This document shows positions 1-5,226 of a stretch of DNA of 5,226 nucleotides, piece after piece. Each line of letters begins with the position of its first letter. Within the stretch, counting starts at the first letter, position 1. A program made the translations under genes and the position numbers. The stretch is from a bacterium (GTDB lineage: Bacteria; UBA3054): positions 1-5,226 of the forward strand of contig JAFYIM010000219.1 of assembly GCA_017538635.1 (NCBI GenBank). The letters run 5' to 3'. The notes beneath the pieces were generated by a model, which made no database searches, had not been told where the DNA came from, and saw only the letters and a program-made list of their open reading frames with translations.

Positions 1-640
1 CATGTTCACCTGCGCCGAACTTGCCGCCGGACGCCCCGTGGAGCCAAACGACGACAATTGCGCGCGCTTTAAAGCGATTACCGGCATGGACTTCAAAACC
101 CTATCCAAGATCTCCGACATCCAAAGCCACCCGAACTTCAACCTGGGGAAACACGATACGACGTTCTTCTATGACGATCCGCTTTATATGCTCGAAATAA
201 GGAACGCCATGCGGAAGTGGGACGGCGACGGCGTCAACCGCCTCCGCGCCTGGCGCGACGCCCTTAGCGACGCGGAAGCAGGATTTGATGGGTCGGGCGC
301 TCCCGTCTCCTGCGCTTACAGCCGCGCAACGCAGACAAAATTAGACTATTCTCTGGCGATGCTGGACGCCTGGAAGGCTAAAGACGCCGAGAAGATAAAA
401 GAGGCCGCGGCGAAGCTTGACAAGGCGGTTACTGCTATGCGCGAGTTCTGCGATATCTACCGAGACAACTGGAACGAAACATCCCAGCCCTTCGGGTTCG
501 ACACGATCCAGACGCGTATCGCCAGCGTGCTGGCGCGCATGGAGGAAGCCAAGCGCCGTGTGGACGAATATCTCGCCGGCAAGGCGGCGACGATCCCCGA
601 ATTCGACGAGGCGGTGAAGCCTTTCGGCAATACGTGGTAA
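1..640 (+). CDS. GH20-type beta-N-acetylhexosaminidase-like protein, C-terminal part (5' truncated by window)
   Basis: Only the last ~212 residues are visible. The reading frame is open to the left edge, so the ATG at position 2 is most likely an internal Met rather than the start. Recognition is by resemblance to the C-terminal region of GH20 exo-hexosaminidases: a FTCAELAAG segment near residue 2, FFYDDPLYMLE near residue 55 (compare the usual YNDPLLGLFD), then a long charged helical domain with DIYRDNWNETSQPFGFDTI (about 153-171) and ARMEEAKRRVDEYLAG (about 178-193). The family removes terminal beta-linked GlcNAc or GalNAc from glycans. The catalytic Asp-Glu pair would lie upstream and cannot be checked, nor can a signal peptide. 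The stop TAA is at 638-640, 14 bp before the next start, so it is probably cotranscribed with the downstream glycosidase. The family call rests on remembered motif patterns; another glycoside hydrolase with a similar helical tail is possible. Confidence 0.6.
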   Translation, partial: MFTCAELAAGRPVEPNDDNCARFKAITGMDFKTLSKISDIQSHPNFNLGKHDTTFFYDDPLYMLEIRNAMRKWDGDGVNRLRAWRDALSDAEAGFDGSGAPVSCAYSRATQTKLDYSLAMLDAWKAKDAEKIKEAAAKLDKAVTAMREFCDIYRDNWNETSQPFGFDTIQTRIASVLARMEEAKRRVDEYLAGKAATIPEFDEAVKPFGNTW

Positions 641-641
641 T

Positions 642-646
642 AAGGA
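642..646 (+). promoter_or_regulatory. Ribosome binding site deciding the start of the GH36-like gene
   Basis: AAGGA lies 8 nt before the ATG at 655. The longest open frame begins at a GTG at 634, inside the end of the upstream gene, but that start adds seven residues (MVIRNDS) ahead of a typical signal peptide and has no comparable site at the right distance. ATG 655 is therefore preferred. Confidence 0.65.
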
Positions 647-654
647 ATGATAGC

Positions 655-2301
655 ATGAAAAACGTTTTTTCGATCTTATCTGTGTTTGGTATGGCCACAT
701 TTGTGACAGGATTATGCTTCGCTGCAGATGCGCCCGCTGCCGCGCAGGACGCGGCGAAATGCACTGAGTTGCCCTTTGTTGACATCACTAAACCCGACAA
801 GATCCTTGTGGACGGCGCGGAGGATTCCGCAGGGCGCGTGAAACTATCAAACTGCCCTGACCCGTGTCAAGGAGTATCGATTACAATTTCAGGCGAAGCT
901 CCCATATCAAAGGTCGAGCTTATATGGAACGTTTCGCTCCCGAAAGACGCCCTCGTTTACGGCGGAGACTGGGAGCGCACCTACGGTGACTCGGGATGGT
1001 TTAGCATCGAAGGTTCCTCCGCTCCGCACGAAGGCTGGAAGCCGTGGTACTGCCTAGTGAACGACGGAAAGCGTACGGACGGCTACGGCCTCATGGTCCA
1101 GCCGAACGCTTTCGGCTCTTGGAAGGTCGATCCGGAGCACCTATTGCTTTCGCTTGATCTTCGCGCCGGTTCGTCTCCTTTGGAACTCAAGGGCCGCGAG
1201 CTTCTGGCCTGCACCCTCGTCTCCCGGCGCGGCAATGATAACGAGACGCCCTTCAAAGCTGGCCAGGAATTCTGCCGGAAGATGTGCCCGAAACCGCGTC
1301 TCCCGAAGGAACCCGTCTATGGCTACAACGACTGGTACTGCGCCTACGGCAATAACACGGCGACGAACTTCCTTGCGGACGCCGAGTTCATCGTTTCGCT
1401 CGTCAAGGGCGAATTGGTGCGTCCCTATGTCGTCGTGGACGACGGCTGGCAGCGCGGCAAGCAGGGGTGCGCTGAGACGACGGCCGACAAGCGCTGGGCG
1501 GGAGTGAACGAGAAGTGGGGAATGGAGATGGACGAAGTGGCCAAGCGTGTCAAGGCGATGGACGCCAAGCCGGGGCTCTGGTACCGTCCCTTCCTCCCCG
1601 ACGACGGACTGCCGAATGAAGGACTTCCCATGGACCCGACCGCTCCGGCCTTAGAAACGCGCATCCGCACCGACATGAAGCGCTTTGCCGATTGGGGATT
1701 TGAGCTAATCAAGATAGACTACATCACTTTCGACTGGTGCGTATCCTGGGGCGGAGGGCTCGCCCCCATTAACCGCGACCTTCCCGAGTGGAGCGACAGG
1801 AGCCGTACCACGGCGGAAGTCGTGAAGGGACTCTACACGGCGCTTCGCGAAGCCGCAGGCGACAAAATGGTCATCATAGGCTGCAACGCGATCGACCACT
1901 TCGCCGCCGGCCTCTTTGAAATACAGCGCACGGGCGACGATACGAGCGGAAACGACTGGGGCAGGACGCGCAAAATGGGTCCGAACACGGTCGGCATGCG
2001 CACGATCCATCATGAGACGTTCTATTTTGCGGATGGCGACTGCTTCGGGCTTTCGGATAAGGACGCCGTTCCGTGGAGGCTGAATTCGCAGTGGCTCGAC
2101 CTTGTCTCGCGTTCCGGCACGGCGCTGTTCGTCTCGTGGAAGCGCGGCTTGACGACGCCGGAGATCCGTACGGCGCTGGAGAAGGCATTGCGCCGCTCGG
2201 CCAAGGTTCAGCCTACCGGCGAACCGCTGGACTGGCAAGAAAACCTTCGCCCCGCGCGCTGGCGCTTTGGCAGCGAGATACATAACTACAATTGGGAATG
2301 A
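655..2301 (+). CDS. Secreted alpha-galactosidase-like glycoside hydrolase (clan GH-D, GH36/GH27-like)
   Basis: 548 residues from ATG 655. Residues 1-23 form a signal peptide (MKN, then a hydrophobic stretch ending CFA, probable cut before ADAP); no proper lipobox is present. Residues ~24-215 form a beta-rich N-terminal region. A TIM barrel follows from about 220, with VVVDDGWQ (260-267), KPGLWYRPF (305-313), ELIKIDY (350-356; Asp355 the expected nucleophile) and QRTGDDTSGNDW (424-435; Asp428/429 the expected acid/base region). HHETFYFADGDC (452-463) matches a strand conserved in this bacterial subgroup. Clan GH-D enzymes are retaining alpha-galactosidases or alpha-N-acetylgalactosaminidases; the exact substrate cannot be read here. 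It is shorter than classical ~700-residue GH36 enzymes, and only ~50 residues follow the barrel, ending in a PLDW...RW...YNW pattern that looks like a natural end. The mature part has 12 Cys, including CPDPC (67-71) and CRKMC (207-211), compatible with disulphides outside the cytoplasm. It lies in the same probable operon as the hexosaminidase-like gene. Confidence 0.8.
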   Translation: MKNVFSILSVFGMATFVTGLCFAADAPAAAQDAAKCTELPFVDITKPDKILVDGAEDSAGRVKLSNCPDPCQGVSITISGEAPISKVELIWNVSLPKDALVYGGDWERTYGDSGWFSIEGSSAPHEGWKPWYCLVNDGKRTDGYGLMVQPNAFGSWKVDPEHLLLSLDLRAGSSPLELKGRELLACTLVSRRGNDNETPFKAGQEFCRKMCPKPRLPKEPVYGYNDWYCAYGNNTATNFLADAEFIVSLVKGELVRPYVVVDDGWQRGKQGCAETTADKRWAGVNEKWGMEMDEVAKRVKAMDAKPGLWYRPFLPDDGLPNEGLPMDPTAPALETRIRTDMKRFADWGFELIKIDYITFDWCVSWGGGLAPINRDLPEWSDRSRTTAEVVKGLYTALREAAGDKMVIIGCNAIDHFAAGLFEIQRTGDDTSGNDWGRTRKMGPNTVGMRTIHHETFYFADGDCFGLSDKDAVPWRLNSQWLDLVSRSGTALFVSWKRGLTTPEIRTALEKALRRSAKVQPTGEPLDWQENLRPARWRFGSEIHNYNWE

Positions 2302-2337
2302 TCCAAGAAAAATAATCAAAACAATCGACATATAAAC

Positions 2338-2341
2338 GGAG
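2338..2341 (+). promoter_or_regulatory. Ribosome binding site of the BSP-type peptidase gene
   Basis: GGAG lies 5 nt before ATG 2347, in an otherwise A-rich 45-bp spacer (2302-2346). It supports the start immediately ahead of the signal peptide. I see no convincing promoter in the spacer, so the gene probably shares the upstream transcript. Confidence 0.6.
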
Positions 2342-2346
2342 ACAAA

Positions 2347-3144
2347 ATGAAGAACTACGACAAAAACTGGTTAATGTTAATGATGGCCTGTTTTTTTGTG
2401 CTGCCGACGATTTCCCTGCATGCGGCGGAGAGCGGAAAGGAGAACAGCAATTCCAACAAATTTGAAGTCGCGACAAGCGTTTCAAAGCTCGTATTCGACA
2501 CATCAAACGCCCCTGACCTGAACAAGTGGACGAAGGAAAAGTTCGCGCCCGCCATTAAAGAGTGGGTCGTCCTGCTGACCGACACCATGGCATCTGACGG
2601 CTGGAAGCCGCCGAAGAAAATCAACTTCCAGTTCGTCGTCGTAAAACTAAAGTCCGCCGATGGCGCGCCGGCCTGGGCTTTGCCGAGTGAGAATCAGGTT
2701 TGTCTTCGCGTCGATTGGTTCAGAGAGAACCTGGACGGCGAGGCGCTTGGTTCTACCATTCACGAACTCACCCACGTTTTGCAGAACTATTGGACAGAGG
2801 GGTGCGACGAAAAAAACTGCCCTGAATGGGCGAGCGAGGGCTACGCGGACTACATCAGGTGGGTCCTTTTCGAACCGGAGTCCAAAGGCTGCGATTTCGT
2901 GCTCAGAGAACCTGAGAAATACCACTACAACGATTCCTACCGCGTTACCGCGCATTTCTTCGGTTTCGTAGAGAGCCGTTTCCCCGGAACGATGAAGAAG
3001 CTCAACGCCGCGCTCCGCGATCATTCTTTCGACGACGGCAAGTTCTGGAAGAAAACGACCGGAAAAACGGCTAAGGAGCTGGAAGCGGACTGGAGGGCTG
3101 CCAACAAGGAAGCCGCTGCCAAAAGCAAAGCGAAAACCGAGTAG
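2347..3144 (+). CDS. Secreted basic secretory protein (BSP)-type zinc metallopeptidase
   Basis: 265 residues. An N-terminal signal peptide is visible: a charged start, a hydrophobic run (residues 8-22, WLMLMMACFFVLP...) and a likely cut after LHA or LHAA at 26-27. The mature protein carries a gluzincin-like HExxH motif, HELTHVLQ at 139-146 (His139, Glu140, His143; DNA 2761-2775), followed by PEWASEGYADYIRW at 159-172. This pairing, HExxHxxQ then W-x-x-EG-x-ADYxR, is the signature of the plant basic secretory protein family and its bacterial homologues. Glu164 or Asp168 is a candidate for the third zinc ligand; I cannot decide which. SYRVTAHFFGFVESRFP (197-213) fits the family's helix after the active site. 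Four Cys remain in the mature form (119, 153, 158, 182), which could form two disulphides. The tail after ~250 is a low-complexity Ala/Lys stretch. The substrate is unknown; extracellular or periplasmic protein cleavage beside two glycosidases is inferred. Confidence 0.82.
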   Translation: MKNYDKNWLMLMMACFFVLPTISLHAAESGKENSNSNKFEVATSVSKLVFDTSNAPDLNKWTKEKFAPAIKEWVVLLTDTMASDGWKPPKKINFQFVVVKLKSADGAPAWALPSENQVCLRVDWFRENLDGEALGSTIHELTHVLQNYWTEGCDEKNCPEWASEGYADYIRWVLFEPESKGCDFVLREPEKYHYNDSYRVTAHFFGFVESRFPGTMKKLNAALRDHSFDDGKFWKKTTGKTAKELEADWRAANKEAAAKSKAKTE

Positions 3145-3152
3145 CCTGCTCG
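3138..3152 (+). terminator. Weak hairpin at the convergent gene ends, possible terminator
   Basis: CGAGTA (3138-3143) can pair with TGCTCG (3147-3152) around a 3-nt loop, with one G-T wobble. It overlaps the end of the BSP peptidase gene and is followed by CTCTTATTT. Read on the minus strand, the four outer pairs remain and are followed by a T-rich run (GTTTTCGCTTTGCTTTT), so it could act in both directions. The stem is short and not GC-strong, so this is tentative; it is the only candidate in the 11 bp between the two stop codons. Confidence 0.3.
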
Positions 3153-3155
3153 CTC

Positions 3156-4082
3156 TTATTTCCAGATAAATATCATGTAGGCAACGTAAGCCGCAAAGAA
3201 GAGCGCGCCGGCTGCTCTTCCGATTTTTCCACGCAACAAAAAGAGCGTGAAGGCGACCGTGACGGCCGTCATGACGGCGAAGTCCGGGAGAACGGATCTA
3301 TTGACAGGGAAAGGCTTGATGATCGCCGTAAGACCCGGTATGAAAAGAGCGTTGAAAATATTGCTGCCTATTATGTTTCCGATGGCAAGATCGCTTCGCT
3401 TGTGAATGGCGGAAATCAAAGAGGCCGCCAGTTCAGGCAGGGAGGTGCCGACCGCTACGATCGTAAGTCCGATCACAGTTTCGCTGACGTGCCAGTCTCT
3501 GGCGATCTCTACAGCGTTAACGACCATCAGTTTGGCGCCGCCGACCATTATGGCTATTCCTACCGCCGTCACGATGAAGCTGAAGAAAAAGTTCTTCCAC
3601 GGTCCCGTGAGATCCGGGACTTCTTCGCTTTTCGCCTCAGGACCGAAGATGCTCCAGAAAATGTAAGACAGCATCGCGGCCGTCATTATTACGCCGTAGG
3701 TGCGGTCTATGTATTCCGGCAGAAAAGCAAGGCCCAGAAGCACTACGCTGAGAAGAAGCGAGAAGATCTCCCTGAAGCGGGCTTTTTCCGTGAAGACGAT
3801 TGGGTTTATCAAAGCGGTCAGGCCGAGGATCAGAATAATGTTGGCAATGTTGCTGCCAATGACATTGCCGATCGCCAAGCCGGGAGCATTGATCTTTCCG
3901 ACGACTGAGAACAAACTGGCCAAGAGTTCCGGAACGGAAGTTCCGAAACCTACGACGACTATTCCTATCACCAGGGCGGAAATGGAAAGTTTCTTGGAAA
4001 GCGCGATCGCGCCTCTTACCATCAATTCGCCGCCTGCGATAAGGAAGGCGAGTCCAATTATGAAAAGCAGTCCTTCTTTCAT
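3156..4082 (-). CDS. Calcium/sodium antiporter, CaCA superfamily (YrbG-like)
   Basis: 308 residues, complete, close to the usual ~320 of this family. It is an inner-membrane protein with about ten hydrophobic segments and two inverted alpha-repeats. Repeat 1 has GFGTSVPELLAS (45-56) and IGNVIGSNIANI (71-82); repeat 2 has AVGTSLPELAAS (210-221) and IGNIIGSNIFNA (234-245). Glu52 and Glu217 match the ion-binding glutamates of the archaeal exchanger NCX_Mj. Asn78 and Asn241 are the other expected ligand positions; Asn241 replaces the Asp found in NCX_Mj. The central loop (about 149-163, PEAKSEEVPDLTG) is short and acidic, lacking the large regulatory loop of animal exchangers. The family exchanges Na+ (or H+) for Ca2+, usually exporting Ca2+; the actual ions here are not provable from sequence. 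The start ATG (4080-4082) directly follows the TAA of the upstream peptidase gene, with only a weak GAAGAA purine run ahead, so translation is probably coupled. Confidence 0.92.
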   Translation of the reverse strand: MKEGLLFIIGLAFLIAGGELMVRGAIALSKKLSISALVIGIVVVGFGTSVPELLASLFSVVGKINAPGLAIGNVIGSNIANIILILGLTALINPIVFTEKARFREIFSLLLSVVLLGLAFLPEYIDRTYGVIMTAAMLSYIFWSIFGPEAKSEEVPDLTGPWKNFFFSFIVTAVGIAIMVGGAKLMVVNAVEIARDWHVSETVIGLTIVAVGTSLPELAASLISAIHKRSDLAIGNIIGSNIFNALFIPGLTAIIKPFPVNRSVLPDFAVMTAVTVAFTLFLLRGKIGRAAGALFFAAYVAYMIFIWK

Positions 4083-5226
4083 TTACAGTTCTTCGTAGCG
4101 GTCGATCCAGTCTTTTATCACGGCAAGGCTGTTGTCCCAGAATTCCGCCTTGGTAATGTCGTAACCGAAGCGCGCGGCCAGGCCTCTCGGGGAATCCTGG
4201 CCGGCGGAGCGCAGGAAGCCCATGTACTTGGGGATGAAGGAAGCGCCTTCCTTTTTGTAGAGCGAGTAGAGCGCCAGAGCGAAAAGCTGGCCGAAGGCGT
4301 AGGGGTAGTTGTAGAAGTTGAAGCTTGAGAAGTAATAGTGCGGCTTCCAGGTCCACATGTAGGGACCGCGGCAGTTTTCGTCCAGGGCGTCGCCGAAGGT
4401 CGCATTCTGGGCCTCTTCCATGATGGCGCAGAGTTCCTTGGCCGTAAGCTCGTTTTCCTCCCGGCGTTTCATGACTTCTTTTTCGAAGAGGAAGCGGGAG
4501 GCGATGTCAACGATGACGCCGCTGGCGCTGGTGAGCATGTTTTCAAGAATGTAGAGTTCCTCTTCCAAGCTTCCAGCTTCTTTGATGGCGGAGCTGGAGA
4601 CCACGACCTCGTTCATGATGGAGGCGGTCTCAGCCAAAGTCATGGGGCACTTGCGCTGCTTGGCTGGAAGGCCTTTCATGCAGTAGTTGTGGAAGGCGTG
4701 TCCCAGTTCGTGAGCCAGGCAGTTGACGGAATCGAAGTTGTAGCCGTAGTTGGCCATGACGCGGGATTCCTCAAGTTTTCTAACCGGCATGCAGAAAGCG
4801 CCGCCGCGTTTGCCGTCCCTCGGTTCGGCGTCGATCCAGTTGTTGTCGAAAGCCCTTTTGGCCAGGTCGTGCATTTCCGGTGTGAAATTCGCGAAATGCC
4901 TGAGCAGGAAAGATTGGCAATCCTCGAAGGAATAACGTTTCGTGCTGCTTCCAACAGGAGCGTCAAGGTCGCACCAGCGCAGTTTCGGAAGCCCGAGTTT
5001 CTTGGCTTTGCTCTTGAAGTAGCGCCTGAAAAGAGGGAAAGAGCGCTGCATGGCGTCCCAAAGTGCGGAGAAAGTCTCGTCGTCAAGGCGGGAGATCCTA
5101 AGGCTCTGCTCGAGAGCGGAAGAGTATCCTCTGGCTTTCGCCATGGTGTTGGCGCTGCCTTTGACGCCGTTTAAGCAGGCGGCGATCTGATCCTCAATAG
5201 TCTTCCAGGCGGCCTCCTCGGTCTTC
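4083..5226 (-). CDS. M3-family oligoendopeptidase (PepF-like), C-terminal part, 5' end beyond window
   Basis: The frame stays open from the stop (4083-4085) to the right edge, giving ~380 residues. The Met at 5142-5144 is internal: the 27 codons before it read on in family style (ACLNGVKGSANTMAKARGY resembles the NxxKGxxNxxAKxRGY region of PepF proteins). Counting from that Met, the zinc site is AHELGHAFH at 144-152 (His145, Glu146, His149; DNA 4712-4698), and the third ligand is Glu172 in TLAETASIMNE, the classical M3 spacing. ESRVMANYGYNFDSV just before HExxH, and FNFYNYPYAFGQLFA near the end, are the family's substrate-binding region and its conserved tyrosines. M3 oligoendopeptidases are usually ~600 residues, so perhaps a third is missing upstream. 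The family cleaves short peptides and is normally cytoplasmic; whether this one has a signal peptide cannot be seen. It is followed with zero spacing by the antiporter gene. Confidence 0.9.
   Translation of the reverse strand, partial: KTEEAAWKTIEDQIAACLNGVKGSANTMAKARGYSSALEQSLRISRLDDETFSALWDAMQRSFPLFRRYFKSKAKKLGLPKLRWCDLDAPVGSSTKRYSFEDCQSFLLRHFANFTPEMHDLAKRAFDNNWIDAEPRDGKRGGAFCMPVRKLEESRVMANYGYNFDSVNCLAHELGHAFHNYCMKGLPAKQRKCPMTLAETASIMNEVVVSSSAIKEAGSLEEELYILENMLTSASGVIVDIASRFLFEKEVMKRREENELTAKELCAIMEEAQNATFGDALDENCRGPYMWTWKPHYYFSSFNFYNYPYAFGQLFALALYSLYKKEGASFIPKYMGFLRSAGQDSPRGLAARFGYDITKAEFWDNSLAVIKDWIDRYEEL

Noticed and set aside
634..654. GTG start for the GH36-like gene, overlapping the previous gene
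   Set aside because: ATG 655 has a well-spaced AAGGA and begins directly with a signal peptide; the extra seven residues would spoil its N-terminus.
1705..2331. 208-codon open frame on the minus strand opposite the GH36-like gene
   Set aside because: It is antisense to the catalytic half of a well-supported gene, is Arg/Ala-rich and has no recognisable domain.
2329..2336. CATATAAA as a -10 promoter element for the BSP peptidase gene
   Set aside because: It sits only about 10 nt before the start codon and next to the ribosome binding site, leaving no room for a leader, and no -35 element is placed correctly.
3354..3960. Repeated GTSxPEL and IGNxIGSN motifs in the antiporter as a DNA duplication
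   Set aside because: These are the ancient internal alpha-repeats of the CaCA family, similar at protein level and divergent in DNA, not a recent duplication.
3637..4356. 239-codon minus-strand frame spanning the peptidase/antiporter junction
   Set aside because: It is an alternative frame of two real genes on the same strand, very rich in Arg and Leu, with no motif. A frameshift or fusion is not needed because both true frames are intact.
5142..5144. ATG as the start of the M3 peptidase
   Set aside because: The frame continues without stops to the window edge, and the upstream residues keep family character, so the true start lies outside the window.
4338..5174. 278-codon open frame on the plus strand opposite the M3 peptidase
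   Set aside because: It lies fully antisense to a gene with clear catalytic motifs. Its translation is a low-complexity Val/Gly/Phe/Ala mixture typical of the reverse of GC-biased codons, and no family is recognisable.

Overview
The window holds five protein-coding genes, two of them cut by the window edges, packed with almost no intergenic space. It looks like a bacterial chromosome. Three genes lie on the plus strand and two on the minus strand, and the two groups converge near 3150. I see no RNA genes, insertion sequences, CRISPR arrays or long repeats. The moderately GC-rich composition, the export signals on two of the proteins, and a GH36-type glycosidase variant that I associate with Lentisphaerota, Verrucomicrobiota, Planctomycetota and similar carbohydrate-degrading bacteria suggest a glycan-degrading member of the PVC group. 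Lentisphaerota or Kiritimatiellota would fit. This assignment is inference from protein style, not from a marker gene.

Plus strand, 1-3144. First comes the C-terminal part of a GH20-type exo-beta-N-acetylhexosaminidase-like protein, whose catalytic part lies before the window. After 14 bp comes a secreted clan GH-D (GH36/GH27-like) alpha-galactosidase-type protein. After a 45-bp A-rich spacer comes a secreted zinc metallopeptidase of the basic secretory protein (BSP) type. The tight spacing suggests one transcript, and the contents suggest attack on host or dietary glycoconjugates: removal of alpha-linked galactose-type and beta-linked hexosamine residues plus cleavage of the protein part.

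Minus strand, 5226-3156. The C-terminal two thirds or so of an M3-family oligoendopeptidase (PepF-like) is followed, with its stop codon directly touching the next start, by a complete Na+/Ca2+ antiporter-like membrane protein of the YrbG/CaCA family. These look like cytoplasmic peptide turnover and cation homeostasis, and are probably unrelated in function to the plus-strand cluster.

The two operons end tail to tail with only 11 bp between stop codons, around a weak hairpin. Nothing here clearly amounts to a new biological system. The most interesting items are the grouping of two glycosidases with a BSP peptidase, the divergent short GH36-like enzyme, and the TAA/ATG junction between peptidase and antiporter.
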